Assembly (NCBI RefSeq): GCF_042651785.1
Contig: NZ_JBHSEC010000007.1
Coordinates: forward strand, 62,001-126,000
DNA: 64,000 nt
Direction of reading: 5' to 3'
Source: Chungangia koreensis
GTDB lineage: Bacteria > Bacillota > Bacilli > Bacillales_A > Planococcaceae
Positions 42,817 to 51,862 of this stretch are shown piece by piece. The notes below the pieces were generated by a model. That model was not told the origin of the DNA, made no database searches, and saw only the letters and a list, made by a program, of their open reading frames with translations. Every line of letters begins with the position of its first letter. Positions within the stretch are counted from its first letter, which is position 1. Made by a program: the position numbers and the translations under genes.

Positions 42817-44109
42817 CTATAAAATGCGCAAGGTGATATAAAGTCCGATCAGTGTAATGAACAAGATCGGAATCGTTAAGATAATTCCAGTTTTAAAGTA
42901 GGTACCCCATGAGATTTTAACTCCTTTTTGCGATAGAACATGGAGCCATACTAACGTTGCCAAAGATCCAATCGGCGTGATTTTCGGACCTAAGTCTGAA
43001 CCGATGACGTTAGCGTATATTAATGCTTCACGCATTGTGCCGGAAGTACTTGTTTCGGCAATTGCCAATGCATCAATCATAACGGTCGGCATATTGTTCA
43101 TAATCGAAGAAAGGAGTGCAGCAAGGAAGCCCATCACGATTGTAGCGGCCAAGAGTCCTTGGCCGGCAGCTGCTTGGATGAGACCAGCTAAAGACTTTGT
43201 TAGCCAAGCATTTCCAAGACCGTAAACAACCACGTACATCCCAATCGAGAAGAACACGATATTCCAAGGCGCACCTTTCACGACCTCTTGCGTGTTGACT
43301 GCTTGGCTGTTTCTGGCAATCAGTAAAAAGAAGATCGCCACAATTCCAGCGATGAACGAAACGGGTATTCCGATGAATTCACTTGTAAAATAACCGATTA
43401 GTAATATTCCTAAAACAAACCAGCTCAGCTGGAACATTCGCAAATCCTTGATGGCTTCGTTCGGTTTTTTCAACTTCGACATATCATAACTGGTTGGAAT
43501 ATTTTTTCTGAAATAAATCAATAGTACGCTGATGGTCGCCACCAGAGAAAATAAGTTAGGAATGATCATATGTAGTGCATACTCCACAAATCCGATCCCA
43601 AAGAAATCGGCAGAAACGATATTGACTAAGTTACTGATGACAAACGGAAGAGAAGTCGTATCAGCGATGAATCCACTTGCCATGATGAAAGGGAAAATCA
43701 TTGCTTCTTTAAACTTCAAGTGTCGTACCATGGATAACACGATAGGAGTTAAAATAAGTGCTGCTCCGTCATTGGCAAACAGTGCGGATACGACTGCTCC
43801 AAGAATGCTAACATAAACGAACAGTTTGATCCCATTACTTTTAGCGGCTCTTGCCATATGCAAGGCAGCCCATTCAAACAACCCAATTTCATCTAATATC
43901 AATGAAATGATAATTAGTGCTACAAATGTCAGTGTGGCATTCCACGTAATATCCACGACCGCCAATACATCTTGTAAACCCACTACCCCGAATAGTAAGG
44001 CGATTACCGCTCCGCCAATAGCAGACCAGCCAATGGACAGGTTTTTAGGTTGCCATATAACCAACGTTAAGGTGATTACAAATATAAGTGTTGCCAAAAT
44101 AGCGTTCAA
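42817..44109 (-). CDS. arsB: Arsenite efflux transporter ArsB
   Basis: 430 residues, about eleven membrane segments. LVIWQPKNLSIGWSAIGGAVIALL, WNATLTFVALIIISLILDEIGLFEWAA and FANDGAALILTPIVLSM are ArsB-type blocks. Expels arsenite produced by ArsC. The order arsB-arsC is standard, but no arsR regulator and no ArsR-type dyad is visible upstream, so control must come from elsewhere or expression is constitutive. GGAGGATTTCG precedes the ATG. Confidence 0.9.
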   Translation of the reverse strand: MNAILATLIFVITLTLVIWQPKNLSIGWSAIGGAVIALLFGVVGLQDVLAVVDITWNATLTFVALIIISLILDEIGLFEWAALHMARAAKSNGIKLFVYVSILGAVVSALFANDGAALILTPIVLSMVRHLKFKEAMIFPFIMASGFIADTTSLPFVISNLVNIVSADFFGIGFVEYALHMIIPNLFSLVATISVLLIYFRKNIPTSYDMSKLKKPNEAIKDLRMFQLSWFVLGILLIGYFTSEFIGIPVSFIAGIVAIFFLLIARNSQAVNTQEVVKGAPWNIVFFSIGMYVVVYGLGNAWLTKSLAGLIQAAAGQGLLAATIVMGFLAALLSSIMNNMPTVMIDALAIAETSTSGTMREALIYANVIGSDLGPKITPIGSLATLVWLHVLSQKGVKISWGTYFKTGIILTIPILFITLIGLYITLRIL

Positions 44110-44265
44110 ACGAAATCCTCCATTAATTACAGTGAATACGCAAACCAGTACAACTCACATCATTATAGAAGTATAACAGGTATGGTGCAACGCGAATGTG
44201 GAAAGGGAAAAATAATTAGAGGAAGAAGCGATTTATTGTTGAATAGTAATTAGAGGAGGGTTGTT

Positions 44266-44838
44266 ATGAACATACTATGGGATTTTGATGGCACACTGAT
44301 CGATACGTATCCTGTTTATACAGAATTATTATATAGAGTGTTAAATAATCAATATGAACGAGAAGAGATTTACCGTCAGCTGAAAGTTTCGTTCGGACAT
44401 GCATTTCATCACTTTCAGATGACTGATGAACAAGTGGAGGAATTCAAGCGAATTGAAAGAGGAATATTGCCTGACCAGGCAAAACCGTTTGACGGGGTTG
44501 AGGAAGTGCTGAAGTTCGCGTCAATGAATGTCATCATGACACATAAGGACAGAAATAGTGTTGAGTTATTTTTGAAACATCATGGAATCAGTCATTTCTT
44601 TACTGAAATTGTTTCCGTGGAGGACGGGTATCCTCGTAAGCCGGACCCTGCCTCCTATCGATATTTACATGAAAAATACACCATCGACTTAGCGATTGGC
44701 GATCGAGAGTTGGATTTAAACCCAGCAAAGAAATTGGGAATCAGCACGTGTATGTTCCAAGGCGAAAGTGTCATCGCAGATTATAGATTAAATCAATACC
44801 GAGACTTTTTTGACGTCGTAAAGATTGAGGGAATATGA
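44266..44838 (+). CDS. HAD-IA family phosphatase
   Basis: 190 residues. Motif I DFDGTLIDT at residues 6-14 with nucleophile D6, motif II VIMTHKDR, motif III KPDPASYRYL and motif IV AIGDRELDLNPAK. The sequence resembles phosphoglycolate phosphatase or beta-phosphoglucomutase-like HAD proteins; substrate unknown. The next gene starts immediately after the TGA, so the two are translationally coupled. GAGGAGGGTTG precedes the ATG. Confidence 0.85.
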   Translation: MNILWDFDGTLIDTYPVYTELLYRVLNNQYEREEIYRQLKVSFGHAFHHFQMTDEQVEEFKRIERGILPDQAKPFDGVEEVLKFASMNVIMTHKDRNSVELFLKHHGISHFFTEIVSVEDGYPRKPDPASYRYLHEKYTIDLAIGDRELDLNPAKKLGISTCMFQGESVIADYRLNQYRDFFDVVKIEGI

Positions 44839-45558
44839 ATGATCTTACATACAAATGTAATTGGAACTGGGGAATCAATCGTATTTTTGCATACAGGACT
44901 TCAAACGGGTAAGAATGATTTTACCGTTCAACAGGAACATTTCAAAGAACAATACAAAGTCTTTTCACCGGATTTACGGGGACACGGAAAATCGGTTGGA
45001 GATGTGACTGAGCATTATTTTGCTGATGCTGCGAAAGACTTATATGAAACACTGAACCATCATGACGTGAAAATGGTCAATCTTGTCGGATGTTCATTAG
45101 GAGCTTTAGTAGCAGTCAAATTTGCTCAACTTTTTCCCGAGTTGGTCAAATCGTTAACCGTTTCGGGCATAACGATTGAAAAACCGGACAATTGGCTGGA
45201 ACTACATGCTTCCGATGTAGCAGTTCAATCGGCCATTTTGAAGAACGAGGAGTTCATTAATCACTTCAATCAGCTACATGATTCGGATTGGAGACAGTTT
45301 CTCGAACTTGGGCGCAGGGAAGATTGGTATCCTTTTGAAGATATGCAAGCTTTCAATCATTTCTCCTTCCCGGTATTACTACTGGTTGGTGAACGCCAAT
45401 CAGCGGAAACCGCGGCAGTTGAATTATTTCCGGAAAATAACGAAAATGTTCACATTGCAATTATCCCTTTTGCTGGCCATTTGGTTCATGATGAGCAAAC
45501 GGAGATATACGTTAGAGTGTTAGAGGATTTCCTTTTAAATTGCAAGAAATCTAAATAA
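44839..45558 (+). CDS. Alpha/beta hydrolase
   Basis: 239 residues. Oxyanion part VFLHTGLQTG, nucleophile GCSLGA, acid in LLVGERQSAETA, histidine in FAGHLVHDEQ. A general small-molecule hydrolase of the haloperoxidase/MhpC-like group. It starts directly on the stop of the HAD gene and is followed after 13 bases by a small hypothetical gene, giving a three-gene unit. Confidence 0.85.
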   Translation: MILHTNVIGTGESIVFLHTGLQTGKNDFTVQQEHFKEQYKVFSPDLRGHGKSVGDVTEHYFADAAKDLYETLNHHDVKMVNLVGCSLGALVAVKFAQLFPELVKSLTVSGITIEKPDNWLELHASDVAVQSAILKNEEFINHFNQLHDSDWRQFLELGRREDWYPFEDMQAFNHFSFPVLLLVGERQSAETAAVELFPENNENVHIAIIPFAGHLVHDEQTEIYVRVLEDFLLNCKKSK

Positions 45559-45571
45559 GAGGTGAATTGTC

Positions 45572-45781
45572 ATGAAAGAGTTCAAGGTAACATACTTTTT
45601 TGATGAGGAGCATTACATTAGAAGATTCATTTATATGGAGTCCCAAGAAGCAGCGGAGCAACTAATCCAAAGTGAAAGAGAACGATACATTTCTTTTACC
45701 GATAGCCGAGGCATTTATCATGAATTGAATACCCGGAATGTTCGGGTTACTCAAATCTCTGAATACTTCCGGGATCAGTGA
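45572..45781 (+). CDS. Hypothetical protein, 69 aa
   Basis: Not recognised. 69 residues, soluble: EFKVTYFFDEEHYIRRFIYMESQEAAEQLIQ then YISFTDSRGIYHELNTRNVRVTQI, a compact beta-alpha-beta pattern. AAGAGGTGAATTG precedes the ATG. Last gene of the HAD/hydrolase unit. Confidence 0.6.
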   Translation: MKEFKVTYFFDEEHYIRRFIYMESQEAAEQLIQSERERYISFTDSRGIYHELNTRNVRVTQISEYFRDQ

Positions 45782-45827
45782 ACTTTTATGTTTTAATTCG
45801 CTGCAAAATAGGAATAGGTTAATGTCA

Positions 45828-45910
45828 TATAATGATCGCATTGGAGAAGGCAACTGTGAGACCACACTGCATCGACATCTTAAGTTGGTGTTTAGTAGTG
45901 GTCTCTTTTT
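45828..45910 (+). promoter_or_regulatory. glpD leader: promoter -10 and GlpP-type antiterminated terminator
   Basis: TATAAT at 45828-45833 has no good -35. About 25 bases on, GAGACCAC (45858-45865) pairs with GTGGTCTC (45898-45905) and is followed by T5, a terminator ahead of the glpD ribosome binding site. This is the layout of the Bacillus glpD leader, where GlpP with glycerol-3-phosphate prevents termination. The glpP gene itself is not in the window. Confidence 0.7.
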
Positions 45911-45941
45911 GTACCTGGCATTCAGGAAGGAGAGAGTAAGT

Positions 45942-47585
45942 TTGAAGCAATTTTCAGCTTTGAAAAGACAGACAGTATTAAAGAGTATGGAATCAGATGT
46001 ATTTGATGTGCTCATAATCGGTGGCGGGATCACAGGTGCAGGCATTGCACTTGATGCAGTCACACGCGGGTTGAAGGTGGCATTGGTGGAAATGCAGGAT
46101 TTCGCATCCGGTACATCCAGTCGCTCCACTAAATTGGTTCATGGCGGGCTACGCTATTTGAAGCAATTTGAGGTGAAGGAAGTTGCAGAATTGGGAAGGG
46201 AGCGGGCGATTGTTTATGAGAACGGTCCGCACGTAACGACACCGGAATGGATGCTTTTGCCTTTCCATGAAGGTGGGACATTCGGTAAGATGACCACTTC
46301 TCTTGGATTGAAGGTCTATGATCTTCTGGCTGGCGTGAAAAAATCAGAACGAAGAAAGATGCTCACGAAGGAAGAGACACTAAAGAGAGCTCCCATCATT
46401 AAAAAAGACGGGTTGCTCGGAGGGGGCCTGTATGTCGAGTATCGGACGGATGACGCCAGACTGACCATTGAGGTGCTCAAGGCAGCTTTTGCCAAAGGAG
46501 CGGTGATTTCGAACTATGCGAAGGCGGACCAATTTATTTATGATGAGAACCGAAAAGCTGTCGGGGCTGAAGTCGTAGACGTTCTGACTGAGGAACAGTT
46601 CAGCGTCAAGGCTAAAGTGATTATCAATGCGTCGGGACCATGGGTGGATTCCTTAAGGGAACTGGACAGTTCTAAAATGGATAAGCACTTAATATTATCA
46701 AAAGGAGTACATTTAGTATTCGACCAATCTGTATTTCCACTCTCACAGTCAATCTATTTTGATACGCCTGATGGAAGAATGGTATTTGCGATTCCAAGGG
46801 ACGGAAAGACATACGTTGGAACGACTGATACGTTTTATGAAGGTAATCCGAAGGAGATGACCATCACTGAGGAGGACCGACACTATATTTTGAAATCCAT
46901 TCATTATATGTTTCCGGAATTGCGAGTGTTGGAAGAGGACATCGAATCCAGTTGGGCTGGGGTAAGACCACTCATTCATGAGAAGGGAAAAGGGCCCTCT
47001 GAGATTTCGCGGAAAGATGAGATTTGGGAATCCGATAGTGGACTGATTACGATTGCAGGAGGGAAGTTGACCGGATACCGGAAAATGGCCCAAACAGTGG
47101 TTGACTTAGCTGTACGGAAACTTAAGGAAGTAGAGGACGGGAATTTCGGTCCTTGTATAACTAAGAAGTTACCAATTTCGGGTGGTGATTTTGGAGGCTC
47201 TTTTAAAATGAGGCAGTTTATAAAAGAAACAGTGCATCAAGCTCTGCAGTTGGGATTAAATCAGAAGGAAACTGCAGAAATTGTGAAAATGTACGGAACG
47301 AATGCTCGTAATGTCCTAAGTTATGTAAAGCATAACGGCTCAGCTCTGCCTGATGGATTATACGCACGCCTCATGTATGCCATTCATGAGGAAATGGCCA
47401 TCAAGCCGGCTGATTTCTTTGTTCGGAGGACTGGTAAACTGCTGTTTGATATTTCCACAGTCCTTGAGTGGAAGGGAGAGGTAGTTTCAGTGATGGCTGA
47501 AACCTTTAAATGGACTGAAACTGAGCGGGAAAAGTATTCCGATGAATTAGATCAGGAAATTATTATTGCTACAATTCCACAGTAA
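45942..47585 (+). CDS. glpD: Aerobic glycerol-3-phosphate dehydrogenase
   Basis: 547 residues. FAD-dependent oxidation of glycerol-3-phosphate to dihydroxyacetone phosphate, passing electrons to the quinone pool at the membrane. FAD motif DVLIIGGGITGAGIALDA, then FASGTSSRSTKLVHGGLRYL and PADFFVRRTGKLLFDI match Bacillus GlpD throughout. The start is a TTG at 45942 behind AAGGAGAG, giving a length close to B. subtilis GlpD; the longer frame to 45738 crosses the leader terminator. First gene of a glpD-glpF-glpK cluster. Confidence 0.95.
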   Translation: MKQFSALKRQTVLKSMESDVFDVLIIGGGITGAGIALDAVTRGLKVALVEMQDFASGTSSRSTKLVHGGLRYLKQFEVKEVAELGRERAIVYENGPHVTTPEWMLLPFHEGGTFGKMTTSLGLKVYDLLAGVKKSERRKMLTKEETLKRAPIIKKDGLLGGGLYVEYRTDDARLTIEVLKAAFAKGAVISNYAKADQFIYDENRKAVGAEVVDVLTEEQFSVKAKVIINASGPWVDSLRELDSSKMDKHLILSKGVHLVFDQSVFPLSQSIYFDTPDGRMVFAIPRDGKTYVGTTDTFYEGNPKEMTITEEDRHYILKSIHYMFPELRVLEEDIESSWAGVRPLIHEKGKGPSEISRKDEIWESDSGLITIAGGKLTGYRKMAQTVVDLAVRKLKEVEDGNFGPCITKKLPISGGDFGGSFKMRQFIKETVHQALQLGLNQKETAEIVKMYGTNARNVLSYVKHNGSALPDGLYARLMYAIHEEMAIKPADFFVRRTGKLLFDISTVLEWKGEVVSVMAETFKWTETEREKYSDELDQEIIIATIPQ

Positions 47586-47718
47586 TAGGGTTGAATAGAT
47601 TTCAAGGTTTAAATCGGGTAACAGAAGTGATCGAATAGGTCAGTCTACATAGTGAACAGATGTTCAATGGGGAGCATTTGGCCTAAAGTGATCGCTTACA
47701 AACATAAAAGGAGGAAAG

Positions 47719-48543
47719 ATGTTGTCATCGTTTTTGGCAGAATTAGTTGGAACGATGCTCCTGATCGTTTTCGGGGGCGGGGTCGTTGGTGGTGTTCTGA
47801 TGCGGAAATCGAAGGCCGAAGGTGCAGGATGGGTTGTCATCACCATTGGATGGGGTCTTGCAGTAGCAATCGCAGTCTATGCGGTTGGACAGTTCAGTGG
47901 GGCACATATAAACCCTGCAGTAACATTAGGTCTTGCGGCAATTGGAGAATTTCCATGGGCTGAAGTTCCGATGTATATCCTTGCTCAAATGATTGGTGCT
48001 TTCATCGGTGCAGTCGTTGTGTTCTTCCACTATTTACCTCATTGGAAAGAAACAACAGATTCCGGATTAAAACTTGCTGTATTTTCAACTGACCCAGCGG
48101 TTCGCCATCCGTTATCAAACTTAACAAGTGAAATTATTGGAACTTTTGTGTTGCTGGTAGGACTTTTATCGATTGGAGCGAATTCCTTTTCAGAAGGATT
48201 AAATCCATTGATCGTTGGTGCATTAATTGTCGCAATCGGGATGTCATTGGGAGGTACAACAGGCTACGCGATCAATCCAGCGCGTGATTTGGGCCCGCGT
48301 ATTGCGCATTACTTCCTGCCGATTCCGGGTAAAGGATCGTCGAACTGGAGTTACGCATGGGTTCCTGTTGTAGGCCCAATCCTTGGAGGGGTGTTTGGCG
48401 CATTATTTTATAAACAAGTTTTCTTAGGTGAAAACTCTTTAGCATTCTGGATATTCGGCATTATCGTTGTCGCCATCTTGCTTGCTGCACATTTCTCTAT
48501 TCATAAAGACTCAAAATATACCGCTGGGAAAAGGGCGGCATAA
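47719..48543 (+). CDS. glpF: Glycerol uptake facilitator
   Basis: 274-residue aquaglyceroporin with six membrane segments. The two pore motifs are GAHINPAVTLG (NPA at 65-67) and AINPARDLGPR (NPA at 186-188). The aspartate following the second motif (D190) is the mark of glycerol facilitators rather than water channels. AAAGGAGGAAAG precedes the ATG. 133 bases separate it from glpD with no clear terminator, and 19 from glpK. Confidence 0.95.
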   Translation: MLSSFLAELVGTMLLIVFGGGVVGGVLMRKSKAEGAGWVVITIGWGLAVAIAVYAVGQFSGAHINPAVTLGLAAIGEFPWAEVPMYILAQMIGAFIGAVVVFFHYLPHWKETTDSGLKLAVFSTDPAVRHPLSNLTSEIIGTFVLLVGLLSIGANSFSEGLNPLIVGALIVAIGMSLGGTTGYAINPARDLGPRIAHYFLPIPGKGSSNWSYAWVPVVGPILGGVFGALFYKQVFLGENSLAFWIFGIIVVAILLAAHFSIHKDSKYTAGKRAA

Positions 48544-48562
48544 TTTAAAGGGGGATCCATTA

Positions 48563-50053
48563 GTGGAAAAGTATATTTTAGCATTAGACCAAGGTACGAC
48601 AAGCTCTCGCGCCATCCTATTCGATCAGAATGGCTCAATCTACCATACCTCTCAACAAGAGTTTAAGCAGTACTTTCCGAAAGCGGGCTGGGTGGAGCAT
48701 GATGCAGGTGAAATCTGGAGTTCGATTCTGTCATGTATCGCAGGCGTTCTAAATCAAAAGAATATCCGTGCAGAACAAATTGCCGGTATTGGCATAACAA
48801 ACCAACGCGAAACGACCGTTGTCTGGGATAAAAACACTGGTCAGCCGATTTATAATGCAATTGTATGGCAATCCCGCCAAACGGCAGGCATATGTGATGA
48901 GCTTAAGGCGAAAGGTTATAATGACTTGTTCCGTGATAAAACAGGGTTGCTGATCGATGCATATTTCTCTGGTACAAAAGTGAAATGGATCCTGGACAAC
49001 GTAGAAGGTGCAAGGGAAAAAGCTGAAAATGGGGACCTGTTATTCGGTACCATTGATACATGGCTCGTTTGGAAACTTTCCGGTGGGCAGGCGCATGTGA
49101 CCGATTATTCCAATGCATCCAGGACACTTATGTATAATATTTACGAACTGAAGTGGGATGAAGAACTGTTGGATATTTTAGGCGTTCCAGCTTCTATGCT
49201 TCCAGAGGTGCGTCCGTCTTCCGAGGTTTATGCCCACACGGTGGAAGAACTCTTCTTTGGCCACAGTGCACCAATTGCCGGAATCGCCGGAGACCAGCAG
49301 GCGGCTCTTTTTGGTCAAGCATGCTATGAAGATGGAATGGTGAAAAATACGTACGGAACAGGCTGCTTCATGCTCATGAACACAGGCCAGAAAGCTGTTC
49401 GGTCGGAGCACGGTTTGCTGACGACGATTGCGTGGGGAATTGACGGAAAAGTGGAATATGCCTTAGAAGGAAGCATCTTTGTGGCGGGTTCTGCAATTCA
49501 ATGGCTGCGTGACGGATTACGTATGTTCAGAAGCTCGCCTGAAAGTGAAGAGTACGCGACGAGGGTCGATTCGACGGATGGAGTGTATGTGGTTCCGGCA
49601 TTTGTCGGTCTTGGTGCTCCGTATTGGGATAGTGATGTTCGCGGTGCCATTTTCGGTTTGACACGAGGCACTTCTAAGGAGCATTTCGTTCGTGCGACAC
49701 TTGAATCACTCGCTTACCAAACAAAAGACGTATTGGATGCTATGGAGGCAGATTCGGGCATTTCATTGAAAGCATTGCGTGTAGATGGCGGTGCAGTTAA
49801 GAATAATTTCTTAATGCAATTCCAAAGCGACATATTAAATGTGCAGGTCGACCGTCCGGTAATTAATGAAACCACTGCATTAGGTGCTGCTTATTTAGCA
49901 GGATTGGCAGTGGGCTACTGGAAGGATCGAAGCGAAATTGCAGACAAGTGGCAAATCGACCAAGCATTCGAACCAGAAATGGAAGATTCCAAGCGGGAAG
50001 AATTGTATGCTGGGTGGAAAAAGGCTGTGCAAACAGCTATGGCATTTAAGTAA
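48563..50053 (+). CDS. glpK: Glycerol kinase
   Basis: 496 residues, FGGY kinase. Phosphorylates imported glycerol. ALDQGTTSSRAILF, ITNQRETTVVWD, GTIDTWLVWKL and the GAVKNNFLMQFQSDIL block are standard. The GTG at 48563 (AAAGGGGGATCC upstream) gives the expected length. Position 230, which is the HPr-phosphorylated histidine in Bacillus and Enterococcus GlpK (context TVDYHFFG), is leucine here (TVEELFFG, L230), so the PTS activation site seems lost. Followed by a strong terminator. Confidence 0.95.
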   Translation: MEKYILALDQGTTSSRAILFDQNGSIYHTSQQEFKQYFPKAGWVEHDAGEIWSSILSCIAGVLNQKNIRAEQIAGIGITNQRETTVVWDKNTGQPIYNAIVWQSRQTAGICDELKAKGYNDLFRDKTGLLIDAYFSGTKVKWILDNVEGAREKAENGDLLFGTIDTWLVWKLSGGQAHVTDYSNASRTLMYNIYELKWDEELLDILGVPASMLPEVRPSSEVYAHTVEELFFGHSAPIAGIAGDQQAALFGQACYEDGMVKNTYGTGCFMLMNTGQKAVRSEHGLLTTIAWGIDGKVEYALEGSIFVAGSAIQWLRDGLRMFRSSPESEEYATRVDSTDGVYVVPAFVGLGAPYWDSDVRGAIFGLTRGTSKEHFVRATLESLAYQTKDVLDAMEADSGISLKALRVDGGAVKNNFLMQFQSDILNVQVDRPVINETTALGAAYLAGLAVGYWKDRSEIADKWQIDQAFEPEMEDSKREELYAGWKKAVQTAMAFK

Positions 50054-50058
50054 GAAAT

Positions 50059-50099
50059 CAAACAGGGGCGAGCATAGCAATAGCTTGTGCCCTGTTTTT
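50059..50099 (+). terminator. Intrinsic terminator of the glp operon
   Basis: AACAGGG/CCCTGTT with an inner AGC/GCT stem and TTTTT. Confidence 0.85.
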
Positions 50100-50135
50100 C
50101 ATTTTGATAAGGTAAACAGAAAAGGACTGACGTTA

Positions 50136-50744
50136 GTGAGCGAACAAGATTATGACCGACTTTTAAATATACATACGTCAGATGAGCAAATGGGTTTTCC
50201 GAAATCATTCCACTATCATCGATACGAACCGACCCCGTACAGTGCCTTGGAGATATTATTTAAGCATTATAAATTCACCGATACTGACCGAATCATTGAT
50301 TTCGGATGTGGGAAGGGAAGACTCAATTTCTTTCTTCATCATTTATTCAACGTGAACGTGGTTGGTATTGAAATGGATATCGAATTTTATCAGGATGCTT
50401 TAAGGAATTTAGAGCGCTATCTTGTGAAAAATCCGAAAGGGAAAGGTAAAATACTTTTCCATCATGGAATGGCTCAGGAGTATAACATCGAACCTATGGA
50501 TAACCGCTTCTATTTTTTTAATCCTTTCTCCATTCAGATTTTCACTAAGGTCATCAATCATATATTACTTTCTGTCGAAAGCCATTATCGTGATATTGAA
50601 CTGATTCTCTATTATCCTTCCAAAGATTATACGTACTTTTTAGATAATCAATCTCCATTCCAATTGAAGGAAGAAGTACAACTGGGTGGAGACTATGATG
50701 AAAATCCTTTTGAAAAATTTTTGATTTATCGTTTTGAGTATTAA
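50136..50744 (+). CDS. Class I SAM-dependent methyltransferase
   Basis: 202 residues. AdoMet motif I IIDFGCGKGRLNFFL, acidic loop VVGIEMD, and FYFFNPFS in place of the usual motif IV. Substrate unknown. The GTG at 50136 (AAAGGA upstream) is preferred, since the longer frame lies inside glpK. Separate from the glp operon by its terminator. Confidence 0.75.
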   Translation: MSEQDYDRLLNIHTSDEQMGFPKSFHYHRYEPTPYSALEILFKHYKFTDTDRIIDFGCGKGRLNFFLHHLFNVNVVGIEMDIEFYQDALRNLERYLVKNPKGKGKILFHHGMAQEYNIEPMDNRFYFFNPFSIQIFTKVINHILLSVESHYRDIELILYYPSKDYTYFLDNQSPFQLKEEVQLGGDYDENPFEKFLIYRFEY

Positions 50745-50771
50745 TAGTGGAATAGATCTTATTTTTATAGT

Positions 50772-50809
50772 TGCAAAAAAAAACGCAGGAGTTACCTGCG
50801 TTTTTTGCA
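50772..50809. terminator. Bidirectional intrinsic terminator
   Basis: AACGCAGG/CCTGCGTT with A9 and T6 flanks. Confidence 0.9.
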
Positions 50810-50811
50810 TT

Positions 50812-51726
50812 TCATGAGCTTTGTTCAGATAATGGATGTTTGAGTTCAATCTTTTGTTTTTTTCCATAGGCTTGTACAATCAGTACGCCTGAAATGGCAA
50901 TCGCCCCTCCGATGATCGATAGGGTTGAAGGTAGTTCCCTCAGCCATATCCATGCAGTGATAATCGAAATAACTGGCTCCAAGTACAGTGTGCTTGAAAC
51001 GGAACTGGCATTGCTTAAAGACAGTGCCATGGCCCAAGTCAAATAAGCGATGGCGGTTGGAAAGATACCGATGTAAATGGCAGAAATGTTCGCTTCCAGA
51101 GTGGCATGTTGGATTTCATCTATCAAACCTGGAGCGAAAATCAGCAAAGGAATCATACCGGCCCATGTAAAATAAGCAGTCAATTCAATCGGACTATATT
51201 TCTTAAATAGCGGTTTTTGATAAACGAAAAAAATGGCTGTGGCGATTGCCGCGATTAACACCAATATGACACCAGGAGAAACATTAAACGTAGAGCCTCC
51301 GGTTCCTAAAGCAATGATGGTAATACCGGAAAATCCTATACTAAGGCCGATCCAACCAATTTTTCCGAGTTTTTCTTTGAGGATGATAACAGCAAGTATC
51401 GTTGTGAAAACAGGGGCTGAACCTATCAACATTCCAGCTGTCCCTGCGGAAACCGTCAATTGTCCATATGTAATACAAACGTGGTAAACTGTAATTCCTA
51501 TTAAGCTAAGAAGAAGAATATTAGTGAGATCTTCTTTATGAGGAAGTCTGAATTTACTTCCTGGCCATAAAGCAATGATGGCAAAAATAATGGACGCAAT
51601 CAAAAATCGGAATAAGGCAAGATGACCTGGAGAGTAACCCCCTTGTAAACTTGCTGAGATTGCTGCAAAAGTGGATCCCCATATAACGACAGTAATAAGT
51701 GCAAGAACTAATGATTTGATGTTCAA
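50812..51726 (-). CDS. EamA/DMT family transporter
   Basis: 304 residues, ten membrane segments arranged as two EamA repeats: ALITVVIWGSTFAAISASL at the start of the first and AIATAIFFVYQKPLFKKYSP at the second. Drug/metabolite exporters of this type often move amino acids or purines out of the cell. C-terminal basic tail. Monocistronic. Confidence 0.85.
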   Translation of the reverse strand: MNIKSLVLALITVVIWGSTFAAISASLQGGYSPGHLALFRFLIASIIFAIIALWPGSKFRLPHKEDLTNILLLSLIGITVYHVCITYGQLTVSAGTAGMLIGSAPVFTTILAVIILKEKLGKIGWIGLSIGFSGITIIALGTGGSTFNVSPGVILVLIAAIATAIFFVYQKPLFKKYSPIELTAYFTWAGMIPLLIFAPGLIDEIQHATLEANISAIYIGIFPTAIAYLTWAMALSLSNASSVSSTLYLEPVISIITAWIWLRELPSTLSIIGGAIAISGVLIVQAYGKKQKIELKHPLSEQSS

Positions 51727-51824
51727 AGATTGTCACATACTTTCAATTTATTAATAGAAAGTATCGTACAATATTAATGTGTTATGTACAACCTTGTATT
51801 TTCAGTTGCAACAATTGGAATAGA

Positions 51825-51854
51825 AAAAAAGCGCTAGCCAATGGCTAAGCGCTT
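51825..51854 (-). terminator. Intrinsic terminator of the coat-like gene
   Basis: AAAGCGCTAGCC/GGCTAAGCGCTTT with a 3-base loop; T7 on the minus strand. Confidence 0.85.
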
Positions 51855-51862
51855 TACATTAG

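Noticed and set aside
45738..45941. Longer GlpD starting at 45738
   Set aside because: The extension crosses the leader terminator and adds 68 residues absent from other GlpD proteins.
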